64,000 nt of DNA from JAXLYE01 sp046351595 (GTDB lineage: Bacteria; Myxococcota_A; Polyangia; Palsa-1104; JAEUJZ01), in NCBI GenBank assembly GCA_046351595.1, contig JAXLYE010000005.1, positions 124,001-188,000 of the forward strand, given 5' to 3'. The notes beneath the pieces are model-generated. The model ran no database searches. It saw only the letters and a list, made by a program, of their open reading frames with translations, and was not told the origin of the DNA. Below, one piece after another: positions 20,184-27,681 of the stretch. The stretch's first letter is position 1. Each line of letters starts with the position of its first letter. The position numbers and the translations under genes were made by a program.

Positions 20184-23100
20184 CTAGAGCCCGCGCTCGG
20201 GCTGGGCGAAGTCGACGTTCACCACCAGCTCGCGGTCGTGCGCGACGAGCGCGGGCTGCTGCTGCGGCGGCCGGCCGGCGGTCACCACGCTCAGCAGGTA
20301 CGCGCCCGCGGGCAGCTCGACCCCGACGAGCGGCGTCGCCCCGAGCAGGCGCTGCTCGGCCATCATCGGCGCCGCCGCCTGCACGCCCGGCCGCCGCGCG
20401 TCCTCGAGCGTGTAGCGGAAGGCGGTGACGTGGGCGCCGGGCGGCACGCTGCGCAGCACCAGGCGGCCGGGCTGGCTGAAGCGGCGCATGCGCTCGCCGC
20501 GCGGATCGTAGAGCCGCAGCCGGTGCAAGAGCTCCTCGAGCAGCCGGTCCTGGCGGTCCCGCTCGGCGACCACCGCGCGCTCGTACAGCACGTCGGCGAG
20601 CGCCTCGCGCAGCGGCCCGTGATCGGGATCGATCTGCAGCGCCGACTCGTAGGCGTGGCTGGCGCGGCTCATCGCGCGCTCGGCCTCGGTCGCGGCGGCG
20701 TGGGCGCTGGCCCACAGCTGCGCCGCCTCGTCGCTGCGCTGCTGGCCGATGGCGCGCAGCGACAAAAGCTGCAGCTCCTCGAGCCGCGCCGCCTTCTGCA
20801 GCCCCTCTTCGAGCTCGCGCCCGGCCTTGGTGGCGTAGATGCTGCTGACCTGCCGCGCCTCGCGCGCCGCCAGGTAGCGGTAGATGCCGTAGAAGCCGCC
20901 GACCAGCGCCACCGCGAGCGACAAGAGGAGCGGCACCAGCCACACCATCAGCGGGCGGCGCAGCGGCAGCGGCAGCGGCTTGACCGAGCTGCTCTCTCCC
21001 GCGCTCGGGCGCGAGCGCGCCGGCCGGGCGACCGCGCGCAAAAGGCGCCAGCGCTTGATCGCCGGCCACTCGCGCGCCAGCGCCTCGTGCGTGAGCTCGA
21101 TCTGCGGGCCGTCGGCGCCCTCGCGCAGGATGATCAGGTGGCCGCGCACCAGCGCGTCGAGCGCCGCCTGCCGCCGCGCCGGTATCAGGTCCGGGCACAG
21201 CTCCGCCTCGCGGCACAAGAGCGGCGCGCCGTCGCCGTCGAGCAGACCGAGCAGGAGCTCCTGCGCGGCCTCGCGCAGCGGCGGCGGCATGGCACCGAAG
21301 ACGTGGTTGGCGTGCCGGCTGAGGATGCCGCCGATGCCGCCCAGGCCGTTGTACGCGACCTGCGAGATGACCTCGCCCTGGTGCGCGTCCCACAGCTCGG
21401 ACAGGCAGAGCTGCAAGAGCGGCAGGCAGGTGCGCGGTGGCGCGAAGGCGGCGACCAGCTGCTCGACGAGCTCCGGCGGCTCGAAGCGTACCCCGCGCAG
21501 CGCCGCTGGCGCCAGGATCGCCTCACGCAGCTTCTCGGGCTGCAGCGGCTGCAGCAGGTACTCGGGCACCTCCTCGAGCTGCGCGTCGATCGAGGTCAGG
21601 CCCGGCAGCTGCGCCAGCGCCGGGATCTGCGCCAGCGCGCCGAGGCTGTCGCTGCGGGCGCAGAACAGGACGCGCAGGCCCTCGGCGGCGGCGCTCATGG
21701 CGCTGGCGCTGCTCAGCGCCTCGGCGACGACGCGCACGTGATCCTGGGCCGCGGCGCCCTGCGACGGCAGCAGCAGCTCCTCGAGCTTGTCGACGAACAG
21801 CACCACGCCCTGGCCGGCGCTGACGACCCGCCCGAGCAGCCGCCCGAGCTTCTGCGGATCGCGGCGCAGGCCCTCGGTGATCTCGTCCTCGCTCTTGCCC
21901 AGGGCGCTGGCCAGCGGCTCGACGAGCGCGCGCAGCGGCTCGGGCCCGAGCTCGACCAGCACGCAGCGCCACGGCCGGCTGCTGTCGAGCACGCCCTCAC
22001 CGATCAGCGGCAGCACGCCGGCGCGGCAGAACGAGGTCTTGCCGACGCCGGACTCGCCGGTGACGAGCAGCGACGGGCAGCCGCGCAGCCGCTCCATGAC
22101 GGTGCCGACCTCGCTCTTGCGGCCGAAGAACAGGCTGCGGTGCTCGGCCAGAAAAGGCAGCGGCCCGCGGTAGGGGTTGCCGTCGGGGACGTGGTGCGCG
22201 TTGGTGCGCGCGACCAGGCGCTCCAGGGACTCCAGCAGCTCGACGCCCGAGGCGAAGCGGTCGCCGGGCCGGCGCTTCAGGCAGCGGTCGATCAGCGCCG
22301 CGAAGCGCGAGTCGGTGAGCGGCGCCAGGTGCAATAGCGGCGGCGCGTCCCGCTGCGGCACCACGCGCTCGAGCTGCTCGAGCGGCACGTCGTAAAACGG
22401 CGGCACGCCCGCGCACAGCTCGAACAAGAGCACCCCGAGCGAGTAGATGTCGGCGCGCCGCGTCGCCGGGGCGCCGCTCAGCCGCTCGGGCGCCATGTAC
22501 AGCGGCGTGCCCATGAGCAGGCTGCGTGTCCCGGCCGCGCCCTCGGGCACGCTGATCGGGCGCGCCGGGCGGCTCGGGCGCACGGGCCGGCGCTCACCGC
22601 TGCTGCTGCTTTTGACACGGCGCTCGCCCGACGTGTCGGCGCGCGCGTCGGCGCGCGTGTCGGTCCGCGTGTCGGCGCGCCGCTCGGACCCCGTCGGGCG
22701 GGGCGGCAGCCGCAGCGCCGCAGGGTTGATCGCGATCGTCGGGCCCGACGACGTCAGGCTGTCCGGCGTCGGCAGCCCGCCGGGCGGCGCGGTTTCGCGC
22801 AGCTGGCGCTCGATGGCGCGGCCGGGGTCCTTCGCCGGGCCGCTCACCTGCATCGTCGGGGCGATTGCGTCGCCCGAGAGCCAGGGGTCGAGCGGCGGCT
22901 TCACCGGCTCGGCCGACTCGACTTGCTTGGCCAGCCCGAAGTCGACCAGCTTGACCTCGCCGGTGTCCGACAGGATGGCGTTGGCCGGCTTGATGTCGCG
23001 GTGCAGGACGCCGCGCCGGTGCGCCGCCGCCAGCCCGCGCGCCAGCCCGACCGCGATCTCGAGCGCGAACTGCCAGGGCAGCGGCTTGGGCAGCTTCTCC

Positions 23101-23414
23101 AGGTTCTGCCCCGGCACATACTCCGAGATGATGTAGGGGTGGCTGTCGAGGACGCCGACGCGGTAGACCGCCGCGACGTTGGGGTGCTGCAGCCGCGCCG
23201 CGGCGCGCGCCTCGACGAGGTAGCGCTCGCGCGCCTGCGGGTCGTCGGCCAGGCGCTCGATGAACTTGATCGCCACCGGGCGGTCGAGCACCGTGTCGTG
23301 CCCTAAAAAGACCTCGCCCATGCCGCCGCGGCCCAGGGGCCAGAGCACCTGGTACTCCTCGAACGTCGTCGGCGGCGTCCACCGCTGCGCGTCCTTGTGG
23401 GGGTTTGGGGGCAT
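20184..23414 (-). CDS. Ser/Thr protein kinase-nSTAND1 ATPase fusion, membrane anchored
   Basis: 1076 residues from ATG 23414. The kinase is complete: glycine loop LGRGGMGEV (27-35), catalytic Lys50 in VAIK, HRDIKPAN with Asp140 and Asn145, and DFG at 158-160. A linker rich in Arg and Ser follows. The nSTAND1 block begins NPYRGPLPF..FFGRKSEV, with Walker A TGESGVGKTS near residue 455 and Walker B VLFVDKLEELL. Then come a region resembling the winged-helix part of STAND proteins, one TM helix (PLMVWLVPLLLSLAVALVGG), a coiled coil, a TPR-like segment and a PEGA-like beta domain at the C-terminus. STAND ATPases act as ligand-gated oligomerising switches. The next gene is a degenerate copy of the same architecture, and together they form one operon. 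Confidence 0.92.
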   Translation of the reverse strand: MPPNPHKDAQRWTPPTTFEEYQVLWPLGRGGMGEVFLGHDTVLDRPVAIKFIERLADDPQARERYLVEARAAARLQHPNVAAVYRVGVLDSHPYIISEYVPGQNLEKLPKPLPWQFALEIAVGLARGLAAAHRRGVLHRDIKPANAILSDTGEVKLVDFGLAKQVESAEPVKPPLDPWLSGDAIAPTMQVSGPAKDPGRAIERQLRETAPPGGLPTPDSLTSSGPTIAINPAALRLPPRPTGSERRADTRTDTRADARADTSGERRVKSSSSGERRPVRPSRPARPISVPEGAAGTRSLLMGTPLYMAPERLSGAPATRRADIYSLGVLLFELCAGVPPFYDVPLEQLERVVPQRDAPPLLHLAPLTDSRFAALIDRCLKRRPGDRFASGVELLESLERLVARTNAHHVPDGNPYRGPLPFLAEHRSLFFGRKSEVGTVMERLRGCPSLLVTGESGVGKTSFCRAGVLPLIGEGVLDSSRPWRCVLVELGPEPLRALVEPLASALGKSEDEITEGLRRDPQKLGRLLGRVVSAGQGVVLFVDKLEELLLPSQGAAAQDHVRVVAEALSSASAMSAAAEGLRVLFCARSDSLGALAQIPALAQLPGLTSIDAQLEEVPEYLLQPLQPEKLREAILAPAALRGVRFEPPELVEQLVAAFAPPRTCLPLLQLCLSELWDAHQGEVISQVAYNGLGGIGGILSRHANHVFGAMPPPLREAAQELLLGLLDGDGAPLLCREAELCPDLIPARRQAALDALVRGHLIILREGADGPQIELTHEALAREWPAIKRWRLLRAVARPARSRPSAGESSSVKPLPLPLRRPLMVWLVPLLLSLAVALVGGFYGIYRYLAAREARQVSSIYATKAGRELEEGLQKAARLEELQLLSLRAIGQQRSDEAAQLWASAHAAATEAERAMSRASHAYESALQIDPDHGPLREALADVLYERAVVAERDRQDRLLEELLHRLRLYDPRGERMRRFSQPGRLVLRSVPPGAHVTAFRYTLEDARRPGVQAAAPMMAEQRLLGATPLVGVELPAGAYLLSVVTAGRPPQQQPALVAHDRELVVNVDFAQPERGL

Positions 23415-23805
23415 GAGCGGTCAGGCGGCGCCACCCCACCCGCCCGCGGCGGGCGGCGACAGCGCCCCGCCCTTATTTTCACCGTCGCCAGATCGCAAGG
23501 TCAATGAAGTCCATGGGGCCACAGCAAAAACAGCCAGCGGCGGGTCGGCGCGCGGCGCCCGCCCAGGGGCCGGCCGACCCGTCAAAAGGGGAGGGGGCAG
23601 GGGCCAGAGGTCGGGCAGGGCGCGGGGCGGGCCCTGGCGCAGCGCGGTGCCGTCCGCGGCGCAGCCTCGGGGATTCTCTGAGGGGACGGTCCCGCCGGCC
23701 GGCAGCGGCCCGGACCCGGCGCGCGGGCGCAGTTCGGGAACGAATCGAACGTGCGTCGCAGCTACAGGGTCGCGAATCGGCCGCCGCGTCGTATCCTCAC
23801 CCATC
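23415..23805. other. Divergent intergenic region between the kinase pair and the GDP-mannose genes
   Basis: 391 bp without a convincing gene. Reading frames across it are low-complexity Arg/Ala/Gly shadows. It holds the predicted kinase promoter at 23476-23504. I see no clear promoter for the plus-strand gene. Confidence 0.6.
23476..23504 (-). promoter_or_regulatory. Predicted sigma-70-type promoter of the kinase pair
   Basis: On the minus strand TTGACC (23504-23499) is followed, 17 bp on, by TGAAAA (23481-23476). It lies 62 bp before the kinase ATG and in one of the few AT-richer patches of the divergent gap. The -10 box is a weak match. Confidence 0.4.
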
Positions 23806-25131
23806 ATGTCGGACCTAGCTAGCAGGCACCCGCCGGTCGATCTCCCGCTCGATCGGGCGGCAGATCGGACAGCCGATCGGACAGCCCATCGGGCCGCCGA
23901 TCGGGCAGGCGATTCAGATGCAAAAAAAGACCCGGGCGGCGAGCGATCGGGTCGGCCGATCCAGACGGCCGGCGAGCACGCGTTCGTGGTCATCCTCGCC
24001 GGCGGCGGCGGCACCCGGCTGTGGCCGCACAGCCGCCGCGATCGGCCCAAGCAGTTCCTCGCGCTGCTGCCCGGCGGCGAGACGCTGCTCGGCGCGACGG
24101 TGCGGCGGACGCGCGGCGTGGTGTCGGTCGAGCGCACGCTGGTCGTCACCACCGCCGAGCAGGTGCCCGAGGTGCGGCGCTGCGTGCCCGAGCTGCCCGT
24201 CGACAACATCCTGGTCGAGCCGATCGGGCGCAACACCGCGCCGTGCATCGGCCTGGCCGCGACCGCGGTGCTGCGCCGCGACCCGCTCGGGGTGATGGCG
24301 GTGCTGCCCTCGGATCACTACGTCAGCGACGAGGCGGAGTTCCAGCGCGTGCTGACCGCGGCGCTCGCGCTGGCCGAGGCCGGGCACGTCGTGACGCTCG
24401 GCATCCGGCCGACGCACCCCGAGACCGGCTACGGCTACATCCGCATCAGCGGCGAGGGCGAGACGGGCGAGCCGGGCCAGCCGCGCTGGGCCCGCTGCTT
24501 CGTCGAGAAGCCGGACCGCGCGCGCGCCGAGGCGTACCTTGTGGCGGGCGACTACCTGTGGAACTCGGGCACGTTCTTCTTCCCGGCCCGGCGCGTCCTC
24601 GACGAGATCGGCGCGAACCTGCCGGAGCTCGGCGCGATCCTCGACGACCTGCGCGAGCACCCCGAGCGCACCGCGGCCCGCTACCCCGAGGCGCCGGCGA
24701 TCTCGATCGACTATGCGGTGATGGAGCGCCTCGGCGCCGAGCAGGTCGGGCCCGAGCGCGCGATCCGCGTGCTCTTGGGCGACTTCGGCTGGAACGACGT
24801 CGGCTCGTTCGCGGCGCTGCCGGCGCTGCACCCGCCCGGCCCGTCCCAGGGCGCCCAGGCCGAAGACGCCAGCGCGGCGGCTGCCGGGGCGAGCGACGAG
24901 GAGCCGAACTACGTGGTGCCGCAGCCGAGCGCGCCCGAGCCGGTGATGATCCGCGCCCGGAAGAACCTGATCTGGAACAGCGGCGCGCAGCTGGTGGCCG
25001 CGCTCGGGGTCGAGGACCTGGTGATCGCGGTGACCGACGACGTGGTGCTGGTGACCACGCGCGAGCGCGCGCAGGAGGTGCGTGACGTCGTCGAGCACCT
25101 GCGCCGCTCGGGCCGGGGGCGGCACCTATGA
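23806..25131 (+). CDS. manC: Mannose-1-phosphate guanylyltransferase
   Basis: 441 residues from ATG 23806. The nucleotidyltransferase signature LAGGGGTRLWPHSR..RPKQFL starts near residue 64, followed by EPIGRNTAPCIGLAA, LPSDHYV, ETGYGYI, FVEKPD, WNSGTFFF and FGWNDVGS, all characteristic of the GDP-mannose pyrophosphorylase domain. It joins mannose-1-phosphate and GTP to GDP-mannose (EC 2.7.7.13) for polysaccharide or glycan synthesis. The type II isomerase domain of long bifunctional enzymes is absent. About 60 residues precede the catalytic domain and include five 12-bp repeat units, so a later start is conceivable but no better start codon is seen. The stop overlaps the next start as ATGA, indicating translational coupling with phosphomannomutase. 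Confidence 0.92.
   Translation: MSDLASRHPPVDLPLDRAADRTADRTAHRAADRAGDSDAKKDPGGERSGRPIQTAGEHAFVVILAGGGGTRLWPHSRRDRPKQFLALLPGGETLLGATVRRTRGVVSVERTLVVTTAEQVPEVRRCVPELPVDNILVEPIGRNTAPCIGLAATAVLRRDPLGVMAVLPSDHYVSDEAEFQRVLTAALALAEAGHVVTLGIRPTHPETGYGYIRISGEGETGEPGQPRWARCFVEKPDRARAEAYLVAGDYLWNSGTFFFPARRVLDEIGANLPELGAILDDLREHPERTAARYPEAPAISIDYAVMERLGAEQVGPERAIRVLLGDFGWNDVGSFAALPALHPPGPSQGAQAEDASAAAAGASDEEPNYVVPQPSAPEPVMIRARKNLIWNSGAQLVAALGVEDLVIAVTDDVVLVTTRERAQEVRDVVEHLRRSGRGRHL
23851..23910 (+). repeat. Five 12-bp units in the 5' end of the guanylyltransferase gene
   Basis: Units of the form gatcggacagcc repeat every 12 bp and code a degenerate four-residue repeat (DRTA/DRAA). They lie upstream of the conserved catalytic domain, in a part of the protein with no family counterpart. 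Confidence 0.9.
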
Positions 25132-27290
25132 ACCCGCGCATCTTCCGTGAGTACGACATCCGCGGCGTCGCCGACCGCGACCTGCCCGACGCGCTGGTGC
25201 GTGACATCGGGCGCGCGCTCGGGACCTACGTCAAGCGCCACGGCGAGGCCCACCCCGACGCGCCGCGCATCGTGCTCGGGCGCGACTGCCGCCTGCACTC
25301 CGAGCGGCTGCGCGACGCCATGCTGCTCGGGCTGCGCGACACCGGCGTGTCGGTGATCGACGTCGGCCAGGTGCCCTCGCCGCTTTTATACTTCGCGGCG
25401 CACCAGCTCAAGACCGCGGGCGGCGTGCAGGTCACCGGCAGCCACAACCCGCCGAGCGACAACGGCTTCAAGCTCTTGCGCGGCAGCCGCCACCTCGCCG
25501 CCGCCGAGCTGCACATCCTGCGCGCGCTCATCGAGACCCAGGACTTCGAGCGCGGCGAGGGCAGCGTGCACAGCCTTGATCTGAGCACCGAGTACCAGCT
25601 GTTCATCCGCGAGCGCATCACGCTCGGGCCGCGCCGCTTCCGCGTCGTCGTCGACGGCGGCAACGGCGTCGGCGGCGAGCTCCTGGTGTCGCTGCTCCGC
25701 TCGCTCGGCTTCGACGTGGTGCCGCTGTACTGCGAGGCGGACGGCCGCTTCCCCAACCACCTGCCGGACCCGACGGTGCCCGAGCACCTGATCGATCTGC
25801 AGCGCGCGGTCGCCGAGCACGACGCCGAGCTCGGGCTGGCTCTCGACGGCGACGCCGACCGCCTGGCGGCCGTGGATCGGCAGGGGCGGGTGCTGTGGGG
25901 CGACCAGCTGATGATCCTGTTCGCGCGCGCGATCCTGACCGAGCAGCCGGGCGCCACCTTCGTCTGCGAGGTCAAGTGCAGCAAGGCGCTGCTCGACGAG
26001 ATCGCGGCGCGCGGCGGGCAGGCGGTGGTGTGGCGCGTCGGCCGCACGCTGATCCACGAGAAGATGCGCGAGACCGGCGCGGCGCTGGGCGGCGAGATGT
26101 CCGGGCACCTGTTCTTCGCCCACCGCTACCTCGGCTTCGACGACGCGATCTACGCCGCGGCGCGGCTGTGCGAGCTGTTGTCGCAGTCGGCCGAGACGCT
26201 GGCGCAGATGGTCGACACGCTGCCCCGGCTGCACAACACGCCCGAGCTGCGCCTGGTCGTGCCCGAGGAGCGCAAGTTCGACATCGCCAGCGCCGTCGCC
26301 GCCGAGCTGCGCAAGCTGCCCGGCGTCGAGGTCCTGGAGCTCGACGGGGCGCGGGCGCACTGGCCGGACGCCTGGGCGCTGGTGCGGGCCTCGAATACGC
26401 AGTCGCAGCTGGCGCTGCGCTTCGAGGCGCAGACCGCCGAGCGGCTGGCCGAGGTGCGGGCGCTGGTCGAGGGCCTGCTGGGCCGCGTGCTGGCGACGAT
26501 GACCGGCGGCGCGGCTCCGGCCCCGGCGGCCGGCGCCGGGCTCGCGGCGGGAAGCCCCGCGGCTCCGGGCGTCACGCCGCGCGAGGTCGCGCTCTACTAC
26601 GACATCGGCTGCCCCTACAGCTACCTGGCGCTGTGCCAGCTCGCCGGGCTGCGGGCGCGGACCGGCGCCGCGGTGCGGCTGGTGCCGGTGCTGCTCGGGC
26701 GGCTGCTGGCGGGCCCCGAGGGCTCGCGGCCGGGCGCGGCGCAGCTGCGGGCGCCGTGGACCTCGGAGGCGCGGCTGCGTTACCTCAAGGCGGACCTTTT
26801 GCGCTGGGCGCGGCGGCTCGGCGTGCCGCTGCAGTTCCCGTCGCGCTACCCGATGAACACGGTGACCGCGCTGCGGCTGTGCGTGCAGGCGCGGCGCCGC
26901 TCCGAGGCGGCGCACGAGCTCTTGGCGCAGCGGCTGATGCGCGCGCTGTGGGTCGAGGACGGCGACCTGCTCGACGAGCGCACGCTGCGCCGGCACCTGC
27001 AGGCGGTGGAGCTGCCGGCCGATGAGTTCCTCGCCGGCTGCAAGCTGCCCGAGGTCGCGGCCGCGCTCATCGACAGCACCGAGCAGGCACTGGGCCGCGG
27101 CGTCTTCGGCACGCCGACCTTCGCCATCGAGCCGCTCGGGTCGCCGGCCGCGGCGCCGCTCGCGGCGGATCCGCGCGCCCCGATCTCGGCGCGCACGCCG
27201 CGCGGCGCAGCGACGGAGCGGGTCGAGCTGTTCTTCGGCAACGACCGCCTCGATTTCCTCGAGGAGGCGCTGGGCGGCGGCCGTTCCTGA
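25128..27290 (+). CDS. manB: Phosphomannomutase/phosphoglucomutase fused to a DsbA/HCCA-isomerase-like domain
   Basis: 720 residues, against about 455 for ordinary bacterial phosphomannomutases. Residues 1-455 are a complete alpha-D-phosphohexomutase: TGSHNPPSDNGFK holds the phosphoserine, DGDADRL the Mg2+ ligands, and GGEMSGHLFF the sugar-binding loop. An Ala/Gly/Pro linker of about 30 residues follows, then a second domain from about residue 484: VALYYDIGCPYSYLAL, RYLKADLLRWA, PMNTVTALRLC, and GVFGTPTFAIEP with LFFGNDRLDFL at the end. This is the thioredoxin-fold 2-hydroxychromene-2-carboxylate isomerase/DsbA-like family, whose cis-Pro loop is GTPTF. Reading is continuous with no stop; an internal ATG at 26499 sits just before the linker. 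It shares an ATGA overlap with the guanylyltransferase gene. Confidence 0.9.
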   Translation: MNPRIFREYDIRGVADRDLPDALVRDIGRALGTYVKRHGEAHPDAPRIVLGRDCRLHSERLRDAMLLGLRDTGVSVIDVGQVPSPLLYFAAHQLKTAGGVQVTGSHNPPSDNGFKLLRGSRHLAAAELHILRALIETQDFERGEGSVHSLDLSTEYQLFIRERITLGPRRFRVVVDGGNGVGGELLVSLLRSLGFDVVPLYCEADGRFPNHLPDPTVPEHLIDLQRAVAEHDAELGLALDGDADRLAAVDRQGRVLWGDQLMILFARAILTEQPGATFVCEVKCSKALLDEIAARGGQAVVWRVGRTLIHEKMRETGAALGGEMSGHLFFAHRYLGFDDAIYAAARLCELLSQSAETLAQMVDTLPRLHNTPELRLVVPEERKFDIASAVAAELRKLPGVEVLELDGARAHWPDAWALVRASNTQSQLALRFEAQTAERLAEVRALVEGLLGRVLATMTGGAAPAPAAGAGLAAGSPAAPGVTPREVALYYDIGCPYSYLALCQLAGLRARTGAAVRLVPVLLGRLLAGPEGSRPGAAQLRAPWTSEARLRYLKADLLRWARRLGVPLQFPSRYPMNTVTALRLCVQARRRSEAAHELLAQRLMRALWVEDGDLLDERTLRRHLQAVELPADEFLAGCKLPEVAAALIDSTEQALGRGVFGTPTFAIEPLGSPAAAPLAADPRAPISARTPRGAATERVELFFGNDRLDFLEEALGGGRS

Positions 27291-27370
27291 GCCGGTGCGG
27301 AGCGGCGGCCGTTCCTGAGCCGGTGCGGAGCGGCGGCCGTTCCTGAGCCGGTGCGGAGCGGCGGCCGTTC
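27276..27370. repeat. 28-bp tandem repeat, about 3.4 copies
   Basis: Three exact 28-bp copies start at 27276, 27304 and 27332, with a partial fourth at 27360. The first copy spans the stop codon of the phosphomannomutase fusion gene, so the repeat expanded outward from the gene end. The unit begins ggcggccgttcctgagccgg. Confidence 0.95.
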
Positions 27371-27681
27371 TCTATCTTCGCGCGTCGCCTCTCGCGTCCT
27401 TCTCCCCCGATCGCCTGCGTCGCGGCCTGGCCTACCTCGGGCACCGACGGCGACGGTGTCGCAGCCGCGGCTCGGCACAGTGTCGGGCGTACGGACCGTG
27501 CGGCCGCGCCGCGCCGCCGGATCGAGGCCCAGCCCCGTCGCTGCGGCGCGACCGCCGGTGCAAGTTCCCTTCCGCGAGTGCGCCGCGCCGGCGCGGCTTC
27601 GACGCTGCCGGGGCCGGTGCTACGATCGCGGCGCAAGTCTTTGGCTTTGCGAGCTTGCCGACGCATTGGGCGGAGAAGCAC
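27291..27681. other. Intergenic region after the phosphomannomutase fusion gene
   Basis: 391 bp. The first 80 bp are the 28-bp tandem repeat. The remaining 310 bp contain no ORF with recognisable features and no clear terminator or promoter. A GGAGAA ribosome site precedes the following gene. Confidence 0.6.
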
